Positions 32,923 to 42,654 of a DNA stretch of 64,000 nucleotides are shown in pieces; position 1 is the stretch's first letter, and the number at the start of each line of letters is the position of its first letter. This DNA comes from an uncultured Bacteroidales bacterium. Its GTDB lineage: Bacteria; Bacteroidota; Bacteroidia; Bacteroidales; P3. The DNA lies in contig ONJQ01000015.1 of assembly GCA_900318175.1 (NCBI GenBank), forward strand, positions 1 to 64,000. The letters run 5' to 3'. The notes below the pieces were generated by a model. It was not told the DNA's origin. It did no database searches and saw only the letters and a list, made by a program, of their open reading frames with translations. Made by a program: the position numbers and the translations under genes.

Positions 32923-33467
32923 TCCCCCGCTTCGGCGGCCAGAGGCAGGGGCTCGTCGGCAAGGGTGTAGGTGGTGGGCGTGTGCTTGTAGCGGGCGAGC
33001 ATCTTCTCGTTGAGCAGCAACTCGACGCTCCGCATGGTGTGCTCAATCTTGGAGGGGACAAGCTGGCACTCCCACACCACGATGACCTGCCAGCCGTTCT
33101 CCTGCAACAGGCGGTAGTTGCGCTCGTCGCGCTCCTGGTTGCGCTTGATCTTCGAGATCCAGAACTCCCGGTTGGACTGAGGAATCTTGCAGCATGCGGA
33201 GTTCTCCACACGCTCACCCATCAATGCCCTCTCCCCCTCGCTCATTCTCACGTTGTGGCCATGCCAGAAGCAGCCGTTCACGAAGATTGCCGTGCGGTAA
33301 GGCCGCATCACGATGTCCGGCTTGCCAGGCACGCTCTTCACGTTAAGCCGGTAGCGGTAGCCATGGCTCCACAGCCAGCGGCGCACCTTCAGCTCAGGCT
33401 TGGTGTCCCGGCTGCGGATGTGCGACATGCAACGGTGCCGCTGCTCAGCTGTCATCATGTCGGTCAT
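32910..33467 (-). CDS. vsr: Very short patch repair endonuclease (Vsr)
   Basis: 185 residues. Vsr nicks next to T:G mismatches formed when 5-methylcytosine deaminates. It shows the family pattern: HRCMSHIRSRDTKPELKVRR, YRYRLNVKSVPGKPDIVMRP and the core TAIFVNGCFWHGHNVRM, followed by WISKIKRNQERDERNYRLLQ and GWQVIVVWECQL. The tail after about residue 155 (YKHTPTTYTLADEPLPLAAE) is longer than usual. The last gene of the ten-gene operon, 3 bp after the DUF3843 gene; its presence fits three C5-cytosine methyltransferases upstream. Confidence 0.93.
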   Translation of the reverse strand: MTDMMTAEQRHRCMSHIRSRDTKPELKVRRWLWSHGYRYRLNVKSVPGKPDIVMRPYRTAIFVNGCFWHGHNVRMSEGERALMGERVENSACCKIPQSNREFWISKIKRNQERDERNYRLLQENGWQVIVVWECQLVPSKIEHTMRSVELLLNEKMLARYKHTPTTYTLADEPLPLAAEAGDEND

Positions 33468-33470
33468 GAA

Positions 33471-34946
33471 TTATTTGTGTTCGGCAAACATATAGTCTAC
33501 AATAAACTGGGCATTGTCCTGTAGCATTTTGCGACCATATTGGTAACCTTTAAGGCTGTTAAGTGCCGCATCGGGCAGATAGTTGTTTTCGAGCAGAGTA
33601 CATACAGCAGAATAATCAATGGCATCGGAACAGAGTATCAGGTCGGAAGCATGTTTCTTTGCATAGTCCTCATTGTAGAATGGGTTGTCGGGGGCTTTGA
33701 TGGCGGGGATAGACAGACTGATGATAAGGAATCCTTGGTCGCGTGTGGCCATGAGAGCCAACATACCGTCTTCGGCTTGCTCAGCAACCATGTCCTTCAG
33801 TTGTCGTTCGAAATCGGGTGTCACCGTTATTCCCGCTTTCTTTGTGTAGAAGTCTGTCAGCTCTTTCTCTCCTTTCAGAAAAATGATGTGTTTGCCTCCG
33901 CTGGCTTCATAGAAATGGTCGTAGTTCTGTTTCCCAAGGGATTTTGCGTAGTCTTCGTTTTGTTGTTTTTCCTTGTATTCCTCTATGTAATCGGAATCCG
34001 GGTCGGTAATCATGGTACCGCACTGATAGCATTTGTCGTTGAACTGTATAAAGCCGAAGCCTACGGTGGTACCCGGTTTGTTACTGAAACTTTCAAGCCA
34101 GTCTTCATTTAAAGAGTCTTCTTCAATGATAACATTGTCGCCAGTCAGTATGTCTCGAAACTGAACGGTTGTGGCATAGCGGTTCACAACGGTATATAAT
34201 CGGTTGAGAAGACGCGAGTGGTCGATAGTAAACGGTTTATTTATTGCTGCGGAGAGCCATTCAGCTGCCGTTAGCGATAACATGTTGTGTTTGTCGATAA
34301 GGACATTTGCAAGAGTGGTAGTATAGGAGAGTATATCACGCTGTTGTTCATCTCTGATGGAATCAAGGGCATCTTCTAACATGATGTGGCTGTGGAGGGA
34401 GAGGTATCCACTTAACGAGAACCATTCCATAGCGCGTCGTGTAGCCCAGTAGTCGATGCCGAGGGCAGGATTGGTGAGGTAGTCCCTCAACTCATCCGTG
34501 TCGGGAGCGTACTCGAACTCGCTATCAAAGATGTCGAATATTTTGGTGGCAGTCACTAATAGACCGGGGTTCTCGGGATTGATGAATCGGTCGTCATTCC
34601 ACGACTCTATGATGTCCCATAACAAAAGCGCTACATCCTGCGGATTGGGTTCGCCTGGGTAGTACTCTGACGTATCGTAAAAAGGGAGAGGTCTGCCATA
34701 ACGTTTCTGGCATGTCTCATTCACGGTGCGCCAGAAACCTGTGCCGGTGCAGATGTCCTCAAACCAAGCCGTCAAGCGCAAGGCAGCGTCTCTGATGGCT
34801 TCATCGTACGGAAATACATCGTCAATATCTGATTTCTTGAGTATATTCAGTACCTTGTTGGCAACCTCGACATAATACTGGTCTGTGGCGGTAGGCATAC
34901 CGTCAGGGTGCATGGCTTTCCAGTCAATGGGGTATATCTTCTTCAA
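33471..34946 (-). CDS. DUF3843 family protein
   Basis: 491 residues. The start (MKKIYPIDWKAMHPDGMPTA then TDQYYVEVAN) resembles DUF3843 proteins, a Bacteroidota family of unknown function. The initiator is TTG at 34946, inside the stop of the RhuM fragment (TTGA overlap), and no ATG lies nearby in frame. The chain is soluble, mostly helical to about 330, with a central YQCGTMITDPDSDYI segment, and no enzyme motif was seen. Its place between the restriction nuclease and vsr genes suggests a defence-linked accessory, but this is context only. The family identification is from memory of the N-terminus. Confidence 0.65.
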   Translation of the reverse strand: MKKIYPIDWKAMHPDGMPTATDQYYVEVANKVLNILKKSDIDDVFPYDEAIRDAALRLTAWFEDICTGTGFWRTVNETCQKRYGRPLPFYDTSEYYPGEPNPQDVALLLWDIIESWNDDRFINPENPGLLVTATKIFDIFDSEFEYAPDTDELRDYLTNPALGIDYWATRRAMEWFSLSGYLSLHSHIMLEDALDSIRDEQQRDILSYTTTLANVLIDKHNMLSLTAAEWLSAAINKPFTIDHSRLLNRLYTVVNRYATTVQFRDILTGDNVIIEEDSLNEDWLESFSNKPGTTVGFGFIQFNDKCYQCGTMITDPDSDYIEEYKEKQQNEDYAKSLGKQNYDHFYEASGGKHIIFLKGEKELTDFYTKKAGITVTPDFERQLKDMVAEQAEDGMLALMATRDQGFLIISLSIPAIKAPDNPFYNEDYAKKHASDLILCSDAIDYSAVCTLLENNYLPDAALNSLKGYQYGRKMLQDNAQFIVDYMFAEHK

Positions 34947-35281
34947 AATGGGGTAAATTTATTGGTTTGTTTATATGAAAAATAGTTGTTTCTCCTTTCG
35001 TTCATAATCTCGGATTCTCCCGTCAGCGATGGGACAATTACAGATTTTCTACTCACTGCATAGAAAATGTCAGAATGGTAGTTGCAAAAAGCAATAAAGT
35101 GATATATATTAGCTGATTGAAATCCATACAGCTCCGCCATCATTCGTTGAGTCAACCAGACATTCTCATCCTCGTATCGCAGTCCCACGCTCTCAGGTTG
35201 GTCGCCAATGGTGCTGACAAAGGTAAGATACTCCACAGCCGCGCTGCGGATGGCTATTTCGTGTTTGGTCTTGCGTGGCAT
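34943..35281 (-). pseudogene. RhuM-family N-terminal fragment
   Basis: 112 residues. The first 52 match RhuM-family proteins (KHEIAIRSAAVEYLTFVSTI; LRYEDENVWLTQRMMAELY). After that the similarity stops: the remainder (FQSANIYHFIAFCNYHSD...) is unlike the family and the ORF ends about 220 residues early. It is probably the 5' remnant of a rhuM gene cut when the island formed. It may still be translated, since its stop overlaps the TTG start of the DUF3843 gene by 4 bp and it lies 15 bp after the nuclease gene. The function of complete RhuM is not well known. Confidence 0.65.
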
Positions 35282-35296
35282 AATCCTTTTATTTTG

Positions 35297-37510
35297 CTAT
35301 CGTACATCTTTATTTGAACGGAGACTATCTAATGGTAATAACCAAGGACTATAACTTTCTGGGCCTTTCTTCGCAATAATAGAGAGGTCCAATTCTCCAA
35401 CGAACACCTCTTGTTCCGTATTAACCTTATATACCAAATAAAGCTCCTCATCTTTTTTAGTCACCAACATTGGCTTGATGTTACTTTTTGACACTAGTTT
35501 GGGGCCGTTGTCTATAATTTGGAACGCCTTATATTTATCACCCTTATTGTGCAATACAAGATATTTAGCCTTTGTGAACCCTTCCACCAGTTGCAGGGAG
35601 GCACCATCCATCTTAAGCGCGATACCAGCCATCCCCGTATCTTCCAATTTCTTGATATCATCCTCAATATGGTTGCTATAGATGAGAAGTGATAAATCTG
35701 TTTCGTTGGCATAAATCACTCCATCGGGGGGTGGCGTATGCAGCTCGTTGCGTTTGTCCACTCCTAAATCACATTCAAGTATCTCAAAATATGGTACTAA
35801 TAGTTCTTTTACCCGCGCATTCTGCATTTCCAAATCCCTACGCTCCTTTTCACTCATTTTGTCGTTCGGCTTTTGGAGAGCCAACGAGTAGAACTTTTGA
35901 CCATTTAAGCCATTAGGGTACGGCCGGAAAACCTTACCCAACACCTCTTTGAAATGCTCTTGCAACGCCTGTTGACCATCCATGTGTTCTCGTGGCGTCA
36001 TTACATGGAATTGGTAGTGGTTATCGAGCATCGTCTGTATCTCCCGGCGGAACTGTTCCTTGACTTCGTTTCTCCATGTAGCTTTCATGCCTTCGTTTTT
36101 ACGTCCATAAAGCGACACTACGTATAAGAAGTTCACATCGTAATGGCACACCAGCAGAGTGTCTCGGTCGAATAGCCTATTGGGGAATTGTCGAGAAGTG
36201 AAATCCGTCTCGTCTCGGTCAATCCAGGTTATTTCGCTGTGTTTATCCAAATCCTGCTGCTGGGCAGAAATAAAGAAATTGGGAATGATGTTGTAACCCT
36301 CGGTTTCAGGGTCTCGCAACATACCAGTCCCCATCCTCATCTCCTCTGCTTGTTCCTTGGTTTTCTTCTCATCAAGAAAGAGGTTCAGGTTCCACTGGAT
36401 TACATTACGGGCATAGGTGAATTGTTTGTAAAGATCCTTTTTACCGATGTCAGTATTTCGTTTGTAGTATTTCGAGTCCCCAATATAATAGGTCTTGTCG
36501 TGGCCGGATTCGACAAGTGATTTGTAACGGAACATGTGATCAACCCGTTTCCCGTCGGCTTGTGCCTGAAGCTCTTTGGGTAGTTCATCGTTTCTTCCCC
36601 CCAACAAATCGTCAATAATATCTTCAAAAACTATCTGGAAACTCTTCACAAGCAGATGTTCACGCTGATGTGTACTTACTGCCACTTGTTTGGCCCGCTC
36701 AAAGAAAGCATCACACAACTCCCACAATTCGATAGCGCGGTCCGAGAAGTACTTATACCGTATTTCGCGCAACCGCACTCTCCCCATCCCGTTCAGATAG
36801 CCTTGAAACTGAGGACCGTCGATTAATTTATAGTGGCATTCGGCATCGAAGGGGAATCCATATTCCTTGTGCAGATGATTAAGTATCGAGAAGTAAATCA
36901 CCATCAACTCTTCGTCGAAGTTCACCTGCTTGCGCTTGTTCACGGGGTTCAAGTAAACGGGGGTGCCATCCTGAATAAAGGCCTGGGAATGTGAGATGGT
37001 TTTTGTCCAGTTGGTTTTATTGTTTCCGCTATGCTGGTTCTTGATGACAAAGAAAAAGAAATCCAGATTATCTTTGTGGAATTGCTCCAAATTCAATAGG
37101 ATATCTAAGAAGGTGTTGCTCAATCTCCGCTGCCCGTGTCCTATCTGCGCCATCTGCTGGTGGAGTACAATCTGACTGTCTTTATGGCGCTCTTGGAACA
37201 CTGAGATAGCACGATAAATCCATACCGAGAGATTGTATATGAAGCGTTGTTCGTCTTCGTGCAATGGATTGTCCTTGCTCTCCAGATGCACAATCTGTTC
37301 GGGGTCGTGATTTCCAAAAGCTTTCTCGTCTTTGTCGAGAATAACCTTAGGGAGGACAAACACAAAATCCTTGATGGTGCTGTTGTAGTAGTAGCCGACA
37401 TAGCCCACGCTCACCTTGTCACCCACGCTAACCGTAGGGACCAGGTCGCCGACCACCTTCATCATCTCTTCGGTGACGCGATACTGATGTTCCTCTATCA
37501 GGATTCTCAT
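35297..37510 (-). CDS. LlaJI-type restriction endonuclease subunit (McrC-like, R2)
   Basis: 737 residues. Probable cleaving subunit of a GTP- or ATP-dependent restriction system. A PD-(D/E)XK core is visible around D324 (KRVDHMFRYK) and D345-S-K347 (YYIGDSKYYK), matching the LlaJI endonuclease/McrC pattern. The N-terminal 250 residues and C-terminal 250 residues have no clear motifs but would contact the AAA+ partner and the DNA. The ATG lies in the stop of the AAA+ gene (4-bp overlap), as in mcrBC operons. It lies downstream of paired C5 methyltransferase genes, as in LlaJI of lactococci. Confidence 0.8.
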   Translation of the reverse strand: MRILIEEHQYRVTEEMMKVVGDLVPTVSVGDKVSVGYVGYYYNSTIKDFVFVLPKVILDKDEKAFGNHDPEQIVHLESKDNPLHEDEQRFIYNLSVWIYRAISVFQERHKDSQIVLHQQMAQIGHGQRRLSNTFLDILLNLEQFHKDNLDFFFFVIKNQHSGNNKTNWTKTISHSQAFIQDGTPVYLNPVNKRKQVNFDEELMVIYFSILNHLHKEYGFPFDAECHYKLIDGPQFQGYLNGMGRVRLREIRYKYFSDRAIELWELCDAFFERAKQVAVSTHQREHLLVKSFQIVFEDIIDDLLGGRNDELPKELQAQADGKRVDHMFRYKSLVESGHDKTYYIGDSKYYKRNTDIGKKDLYKQFTYARNVIQWNLNLFLDEKKTKEQAEEMRMGTGMLRDPETEGYNIIPNFFISAQQQDLDKHSEITWIDRDETDFTSRQFPNRLFDRDTLLVCHYDVNFLYVVSLYGRKNEGMKATWRNEVKEQFRREIQTMLDNHYQFHVMTPREHMDGQQALQEHFKEVLGKVFRPYPNGLNGQKFYSLALQKPNDKMSEKERRDLEMQNARVKELLVPYFEILECDLGVDKRNELHTPPPDGVIYANETDLSLLIYSNHIEDDIKKLEDTGMAGIALKMDGASLQLVEGFTKAKYLVLHNKGDKYKAFQIIDNGPKLVSKSNIKPMLVTKKDEELYLVYKVNTEQEVFVGELDLSIIAKKGPESYSPWLLPLDSLRSNKDVR

Positions 37511-38973
37511 GCCTCTGCTACGGTTGCTTCTTCGCCAACGGTTGTTGTCTCTTCTTTAGGGGTGATATCAAGGGGCCTGTCTATCTTTATGGCATCTTCT
37601 ACTCGTTTCAAGAACAGCTGCACATTGTCCTTGTTGGGAGTACCGTCCGCATTGAAGAAATCAGAAAACACAAACTTGTCCTTGTCGCCCTTGCTGAAGA
37701 TAGTATGATCGAACCCGTAGTTCTTGAAGACGTCATTCCAAAGATAGAACAACACCTTCCCCACGAATTGCTCGTCACTCACCTTTGAGGATTCTGTTTT
37801 GACAAAGAAATATCCCAATTTCTTGTCTTCCGAGCTGGTGGTATCTCCAATCACCTTGTTGATTCTCTCCAAAAATCCCCACCAGTCGTAGGTCTTCTCA
37901 CCAATCTCTATCTTGTAATTTTTGTCAGGGTGTTCTTTGATGGGAATGTATTTCCAATCCCAGCGACGTTTGAAAGCGCTGTCGATGGGGAAGAGACTCT
38001 GGTCGCTGGTATTCATCGTCGCCCAGATGTAGAGGTTTGAGGGGAGTACAAGTTTCTTTCCCTCTTTCACGCCTTCGGGGAAGTCTGTACGTGTGCTTCC
38101 TTTCAGTTCTTCGCAGATATAATCGCCCAAATCGCTGTCGGCGTCTATGGGGTATTCAGAGAATCCACTTTTGCGGTCAAGCAGTTGGAATAGGTCACCA
38201 AAGATTTGAGCGCAATTGCCACGATTGATTTCCTCAATGATGAGGTAGACATCATTCGTGGTGTTCCAAGCAGCAGTATATGACTTTGTGAAAGCCTGAG
38301 GTGTGAATTTGTATGTGATAACCTCCTCCTTCTCACCAGAAGCCAATGTGACTCCTGTGGGTTTCATCGATGGCTTGTAGCATCCGACAAAGGTGGAGTA
38401 GTCGCTGTCGGGATGGAATGTAGTGCGAAATACTCGGTCCTCTTTTTCGGCTACTTCGGTCTTGTCTTTGATGGTTTTTGATTTGCCCGTACCGGGAGCA
38501 CCATAGAAAATCTGCTGGAGTGGTAAGGATATATGGCTTTCTTCTGGTTCCGCAACCTTATCTTCACCAATACGCATAAAGAAAATGGAAGACGGAGTAA
38601 TTGTTATTTCCCCGTTTCTATAAAAGTGAATGTAGAAAGTTGTTTGGGAGTTATCCTCACGACTCTCAATACAGACAATGTCTCCTTCTTGGACGTTATG
38701 ACGTTTAAACAACTCACCTAAACTCGGTATCCTTTTCTCTTGATTGGAGTTTTTGAAATACGCAAATCTGAGGTTAATGGGATTATTGGCAGAATTTGTT
38801 GTGTCAATGGCCGAAAAATTGATTTCTAACACAGAACCATTTTCTACAGCTCTATTGCCAAAAAATGCTTCATGATCAAAATTGTTTGGCAAACGAATGT
38901 AGATTTCATGTGTCCCAGTTTTGCCCACTTCAGCTGGAGTCAATTCTTTGTAGAAGTAAACAGATTTTCTCAT
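37507..38973 (-). CDS. McrB-like AAA+ restriction motor (LlaJI R1)
   Basis: 488 residues. The N-terminal 1-145 region (LGELFKRHNVQEGDIVCIES; YIHFYRNGEITI) fits the B3-like DNA-binding domain of LlaJI R1 proteins. The AAA+ core has Walker A GAPGTGKS (158-165), the Walker B-region LIIEEINRGNCAQIFGDLFQ (244-263), the McrB-type sensor ATMNTSDQS (318-326) and an arginine motif FKRRWDW. McrB motors prefer GTP and translocate DNA with the McrC-like nuclease. Overlaps its neighbours on both sides by 4 bp, so it is co-translated with the methyltransferase and the nuclease. Confidence 0.9.
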   Translation of the reverse strand: MRKSVYFYKELTPAEVGKTGTHEIYIRLPNNFDHEAFFGNRAVENGSVLEINFSAIDTTNSANNPINLRFAYFKNSNQEKRIPSLGELFKRHNVQEGDIVCIESREDNSQTTFYIHFYRNGEITITPSSIFFMRIGEDKVAEPEESHISLPLQQIFYGAPGTGKSKTIKDKTEVAEKEDRVFRTTFHPDSDYSTFVGCYKPSMKPTGVTLASGEKEEVITYKFTPQAFTKSYTAAWNTTNDVYLIIEEINRGNCAQIFGDLFQLLDRKSGFSEYPIDADSDLGDYICEELKGSTRTDFPEGVKEGKKLVLPSNLYIWATMNTSDQSLFPIDSAFKRRWDWKYIPIKEHPDKNYKIEIGEKTYDWWGFLERINKVIGDTTSSEDKKLGYFFVKTESSKVSDEQFVGKVLFYLWNDVFKNYGFDHTIFSKGDKDKFVFSDFFNADGTPNKDNVQLFLKRVEDAIKIDRPLDITPKEETTTVGEEATVAEA

Positions 38974-40475
38974 ATGTATTTCTTTATTATTGTTGCAATT
39001 TGTTTGGCCATCAATACAGGTACAGCATTACCTATTTGCATATAAGTCTTCAAGTATGCGCCCAGAAATAGATAGTCATCAGGAAATGACTGAACCCTCG
39101 CTGCCTCACGTGGAGTTAGGCTTCTTACCTGGTACGGGTGGATGTGGGACAAGCAATCCATCTTCATATGTGCTGTTATAGTCCTACATGGCTTGTCAGC
39201 ATAGAGTTTAAAATATTTGTCTTTGAAGATGCCGTTTCTGTGTGCATACGGCATAATATCTGCAATTTTTGGATTTGTGGCATCTTCACCTTGATCCAAC
39301 CGTTGGAAGATTTCATAATTCACATCACTGCAGTATCGTGCTTTATGATTGAACACATAGGGCATTACTTGTCCCTGATTAATGCTCTTCAAATAGGTGT
39401 TTCCGCAACTATCATATTTGTTGATACCGATTTTCATACCCGTCTTCTCGTCATCGGTTTCGGTCATCCCTTTTATTCGAGGAGCCTCTAATGGCTTTAT
39501 ATATTCCAGCGCTGCTCTTAAGTTATATTGTTGGTTGTTTTCACAGCTCTTCTCTATCTCATGGAATACGACTTCGGGGGTAATATGCTTGATTTCAGAA
39601 ATGTCGTTTCGGATGGCTATATATATTAGTCGTTCCCTACTTTGAGCCACTCCAAAGTTTACTGAGTTAAGCAGACGATAAGCAACATCATAGGTGTACT
39701 CTTTACCTTCTTTTTGTATCTGGATGGCTTTGTAGTCTTCAACAACCTGATTCGCGACCGAAAGCATCCCCCTGACATTTTCCATCACTACGAATTTCGG
39801 ACAGATCCTTTTTATCGCTTCAATATAGTATTTGTAGAGTTCGTTGCGCGGATCATCAATAATGCGCTGTTGGTTTGCACTACTGAAACCTTGACATGGG
39901 GGGCCACCAACCACAATGTCAACATTTTCTTTTACAAAATCCCCTATGTTAGAAACAATCTTTCTAATGTCTTCCTTCAAGACTTTGTCAGAAGATAGTT
40001 CAGGATGATTGTAACGGTACGTTCTCACACAAACCTCCTCAAAATCATTAGCAAAACAAACTTTGAAGCCAGCTTGGGTGAATCCACAACTAAGTCCTCC
40101 TGCTCCAGCAAAGAAATCAACCATCTTGGGCTTATGTGATTTTGCCTCTTTTTTTTGAAGTTCTTTGCGTTTTTTGTTACTTAATTTATCAAGCTGATTG
40201 CCATACAACTGTTGATGGGTCAAGTGGAATGATACTGCTGACAAGAATCTATCATAATTGCCCGCAGTAGTTTTCTTTAGTAGAGTGAGGTCTTCTTTAG
40301 AATGTATTACACCCATATCCTTCATTTCTTTAATCAGATCAACTGAAGGAATGGATACTTTGGGTATACTGATATTCTCGCGCTCAGCCAAAACTTCTAC
40401 CAAACGAATATATACCAGAATCTTTTCTGTGAATTCTTCCTTGTTGGTTATATGTCCTACATTCTCAAAAATCAT
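38970..40475 (-). CDS. C5-cytosine DNA methyltransferase A with N-terminal extension
   Basis: 501 residues. Cytosine-5 methyltransferase motifs: I FFAGAGGLS (121-129), IV GGPPCQGFSSA with catalytic Cys194, VI MENVRG, VIII QSRER in place of the usual QxRxR, and X IGNAVPVLMAKQIA at the end. The 115-residue N-terminal extension is helical, charged and without a known domain; such extensions occur in LlaJI methyltransferases. It probably protects one strand of an asymmetric site, with the second methyltransferase protecting the other. It overlaps the genes before and after by 4 bp. Confidence 0.93.
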   Translation of the reverse strand: MIFENVGHITNKEEFTEKILVYIRLVEVLAERENISIPKVSIPSVDLIKEMKDMGVIHSKEDLTLLKKTTAGNYDRFLSAVSFHLTHQQLYGNQLDKLSNKKRKELQKKEAKSHKPKMVDFFAGAGGLSCGFTQAGFKVCFANDFEEVCVRTYRYNHPELSSDKVLKEDIRKIVSNIGDFVKENVDIVVGGPPCQGFSSANQQRIIDDPRNELYKYYIEAIKRICPKFVVMENVRGMLSVANQVVEDYKAIQIQKEGKEYTYDVAYRLLNSVNFGVAQSRERLIYIAIRNDISEIKHITPEVVFHEIEKSCENNQQYNLRAALEYIKPLEAPRIKGMTETDDEKTGMKIGINKYDSCGNTYLKSINQGQVMPYVFNHKARYCSDVNYEIFQRLDQGEDATNPKIADIMPYAHRNGIFKDKYFKLYADKPCRTITAHMKMDCLSHIHPYQVRSLTPREAARVQSFPDDYLFLGAYLKTYMQIGNAVPVLMAKQIATIIKKYI

Positions 40476-41686
40476 AACTCGACATCATCTAAATTCTTTC
40501 GAATTGATTTTGCCAATGCCTCTGCAAAGAGAGGAGGAACAGCATTACCAATTTGTTTGTATTTTTCACTGCGTGAACCCTTAAATTCAAAATCATCAGG
40601 GAATGATTGTATTCTGGCAGCTTCTCTTACTGTGAAAGTGCGCCTCTGTTTTTCATCTGGATGAATAAATTGAAATCCGTCCTTATAAATATGAGCTAGG
40701 ATGGTTTTTGATGGTAAGTCCCACCATTGGACCACATAACTATTATCAAATACCCTTGCGTGTTCATGTTCATATTGGGGCATTAAACGTCTAAGCTGAC
40801 CAAAAGTCCAGTGATTATTAATCATTACTTGAAACCTTTCTCTGTCCAAATCATTATGACTTCGTGCAACATGATCCATCAGAGGGTGCACCCCCTTCTT
40901 TCCGACTCTTTTTAAGAACTCATTATCGCATGGATATGAGTGCTCTTGAGTTGACTCATCACAACCTGGCTCTACCGGGGGTAAATCACCGATTGCTTTC
41001 TTGACATCAACAAAGCGTTTTCTACCTTTTCTTTCTTCTTCAGAGGTTTCTGGATTCCAATGTGTCTTTATAATGTCTTGATAAAGCTGCAAAGGGTCTT
41101 TGTCGATATCTTTACGGACTCCAATAATAATCACGCGTTTGCGAAGTTGGGGAACACCATAATCAGCAGTATTATGTACAAGTATTTCCGGATTACCAAT
41201 CACTTTGTATTTCTTTCCGAGTGCCTTAAGCACTTTTGGAAAAATGGGAGCTCCGTTTACTTGTGCGGAAAGAAGCCCTGTTACGTTTTCGAAAACAAAA
41301 AAAATCGGCTTGTAATGATTCAAAATCTTTACATAACTCTCAAAAAGATAGTTGCGGGGGTCGGTTGCCATTCTCTTTCCGTCGCGAACTCTCCCGGCAG
41401 TTGAATATGCTTGACAAGGAGGTCCTCCAATAATGATGTCAACAGACCTTCCGTTTACAGCATTGTCAATTCTTTTAAGAATATCTTTTGAGGTTATATC
41501 GTGCTCTATTACTTCTTTCTCGTAGTCCTTATACCCATAGTATTTCATTCTTGTCCGCAGAGTTTCACAAGCCCAGTGGTCTATTTCCACATGAGCAAGA
41601 GCTTTGAATCCTTCTCTGTAGAAACCTTCCGAAAGCCCTCCGCACCCTGCGAACAAGTCGATGAATGTGTATCTCTTCTTGGACAT
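40472..41686 (-). CDS. C5-cytosine DNA methyltransferase B
   Basis: 404 residues, starting almost at the catalytic core. Motif I FIDLFAGCGGLSEGF (8-22), IV GGPPCQAYST with catalytic Cys91, VI FENVTGLLS, VIII VPQLRKRVIIIG, and the end motifs FTVREAARIQSFPDDFEFKG and IGNAVPPLFAEALA. The target-recognition region lies at about 220-310. Paired with methyltransferase A in the two-methyltransferase plan of LlaJI systems. Its start codon shares one base with the preceding gene's stop, and its stop overlaps the next gene by 4 bp. Confidence 0.93.
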   Translation of the reverse strand: MSKKRYTFIDLFAGCGGLSEGFYREGFKALAHVEIDHWACETLRTRMKYYGYKDYEKEVIEHDITSKDILKRIDNAVNGRSVDIIIGGPPCQAYSTAGRVRDGKRMATDPRNYLFESYVKILNHYKPIFFVFENVTGLLSAQVNGAPIFPKVLKALGKKYKVIGNPEILVHNTADYGVPQLRKRVIIIGVRKDIDKDPLQLYQDIIKTHWNPETSEEERKGRKRFVDVKKAIGDLPPVEPGCDESTQEHSYPCDNEFLKRVGKKGVHPLMDHVARSHNDLDRERFQVMINNHWTFGQLRRLMPQYEHEHARVFDNSYVVQWWDLPSKTILAHIYKDGFQFIHPDEKQRRTFTVREAARIQSFPDDFEFKGSRSEKYKQIGNAVPPLFAEALAKSIRKNLDDVEL

Positions 41687-42654
41687 TATACTTCGACTTG
41701 TCTAACGCTTTCGAATAATACTTCCAGCATTTTTTCATATAGTAATATGCGTTGCCGGATTTCTTTTATTTTGGCCCCGTCAAAGAAAATATCTTGTCCG
41801 TCCTTTTTGGAAACTAGAACTTCTACACCTCCTTCATTGATTCTACTATAAGAATGAGCAAGTTGATTTCTTACATAAATGATGTCATGCAAATATGATT
41901 TATAAAAATCTTCAGGGAAACCGTGTTTATCGATGGGGGAAAGAGTTTCTTCAATGATCCGTTTAATCGCTCTTGCTTTTCGTGCCGAATCGAATGCCAA
42001 CCCTGTAACGATATCTTTTACGCTTTTATTTCGAATCTTATGAGTACACTTCTTGTCGCAATTCTCTGATTTTTTTAAGTTGTTCAGATAATCCGATTCT
42101 AGTCCCTTCAACACCCCTTCGAATGCAGCATCCGATTTGTCAGATTTTTTTTCCACAAAATAGCAAAGGCAGATATCTTCCATTTTCTTATCGAGCTCAC
42201 TGGTTTCTGACATGACGAGACCACGAAGAGCAGTCAAATCGTTCAGTTTTTCTGTAGTGAGGTCAATAAGATTTTCCATTTGTTCCATTAGTTTGCGATA
42301 GCCATTTTGCAAGCCTGCCAACGAAAAAAACACCACCCGATTCAATCTTTCTGTCGGCAGATCTTGCATGGCAGAGTAAAAAAGCACTTCTGTATTAACA
42401 TTGTGGGATCGGATATATGATATAAAAGCATCTCCTTGCTCTTCTGAATCAGCGTCAATGTTATAATCTGAAAAAATTACATCAAAATGATTTTGACTGA
42501 TTTTTTCTTTTGCCTCCGCTATGGTTTCGCAAAAAATCAAATGTGGTTCGAAAAACAAACTACTGACATAGTCAATAATACGTTTGTCATATGACAATTG
42601 TTCAAACTCATCTTTATGATCATCCACCCAAAGAATTTTGTATTTTATTCTCAT
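41686..42654 (-). CDS. Receiver-domain protein with an HEPN-like C-terminal domain
   Basis: 322 residues. Residues 1-120 look like a response-regulator receiver: ILWVDDH (acidic pair D11-D12), VIFSDYNID (phosphoacceptor candidate D63) and VLFYSAM (S94); the usual beta-5 Lys is not obvious at VFFSLAG. No DNA-binding output domain follows. Instead a helical domain (about 125-322) ends with YVRNQLAHSYSR, an R262-N-x-x-A-H267 motif like that of HEPN ribonucleases. Hypothesis: phosphorylation by the upstream kinase-like protein switches an RNase on or off. Translation overlaps that gene by 4 bp. The HEPN assignment rests on a short motif and helical context. Confidence 0.65.
   Translation of the reverse strand: MRIKYKILWVDDHKDEFEQLSYDKRIIDYVSSLFFEPHLIFCETIAEAKEKISQNHFDVIFSDYNIDADSEEQGDAFISYIRSHNVNTEVLFYSAMQDLPTERLNRVVFFSLAGLQNGYRKLMEQMENLIDLTTEKLNDLTALRGLVMSETSELDKKMEDICLCYFVEKKSDKSDAAFEGVLKGLESDYLNNLKKSENCDKKCTHKIRNKSVKDIVTGLAFDSARKARAIKRIIEETLSPIDKHGFPEDFYKSYLHDIIYVRNQLAHSYSRINEGGVEVLVSKKDGQDIFFDGAKIKEIRQRILLYEKMLEVLFESVRQVEV

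Noticed and set aside
33471-34946. DUF3843 protein as a nuclease or toxin
   Set aside because: No catalytic motif could be identified in the sequence; only its position suggests defence, so no activity is claimed.
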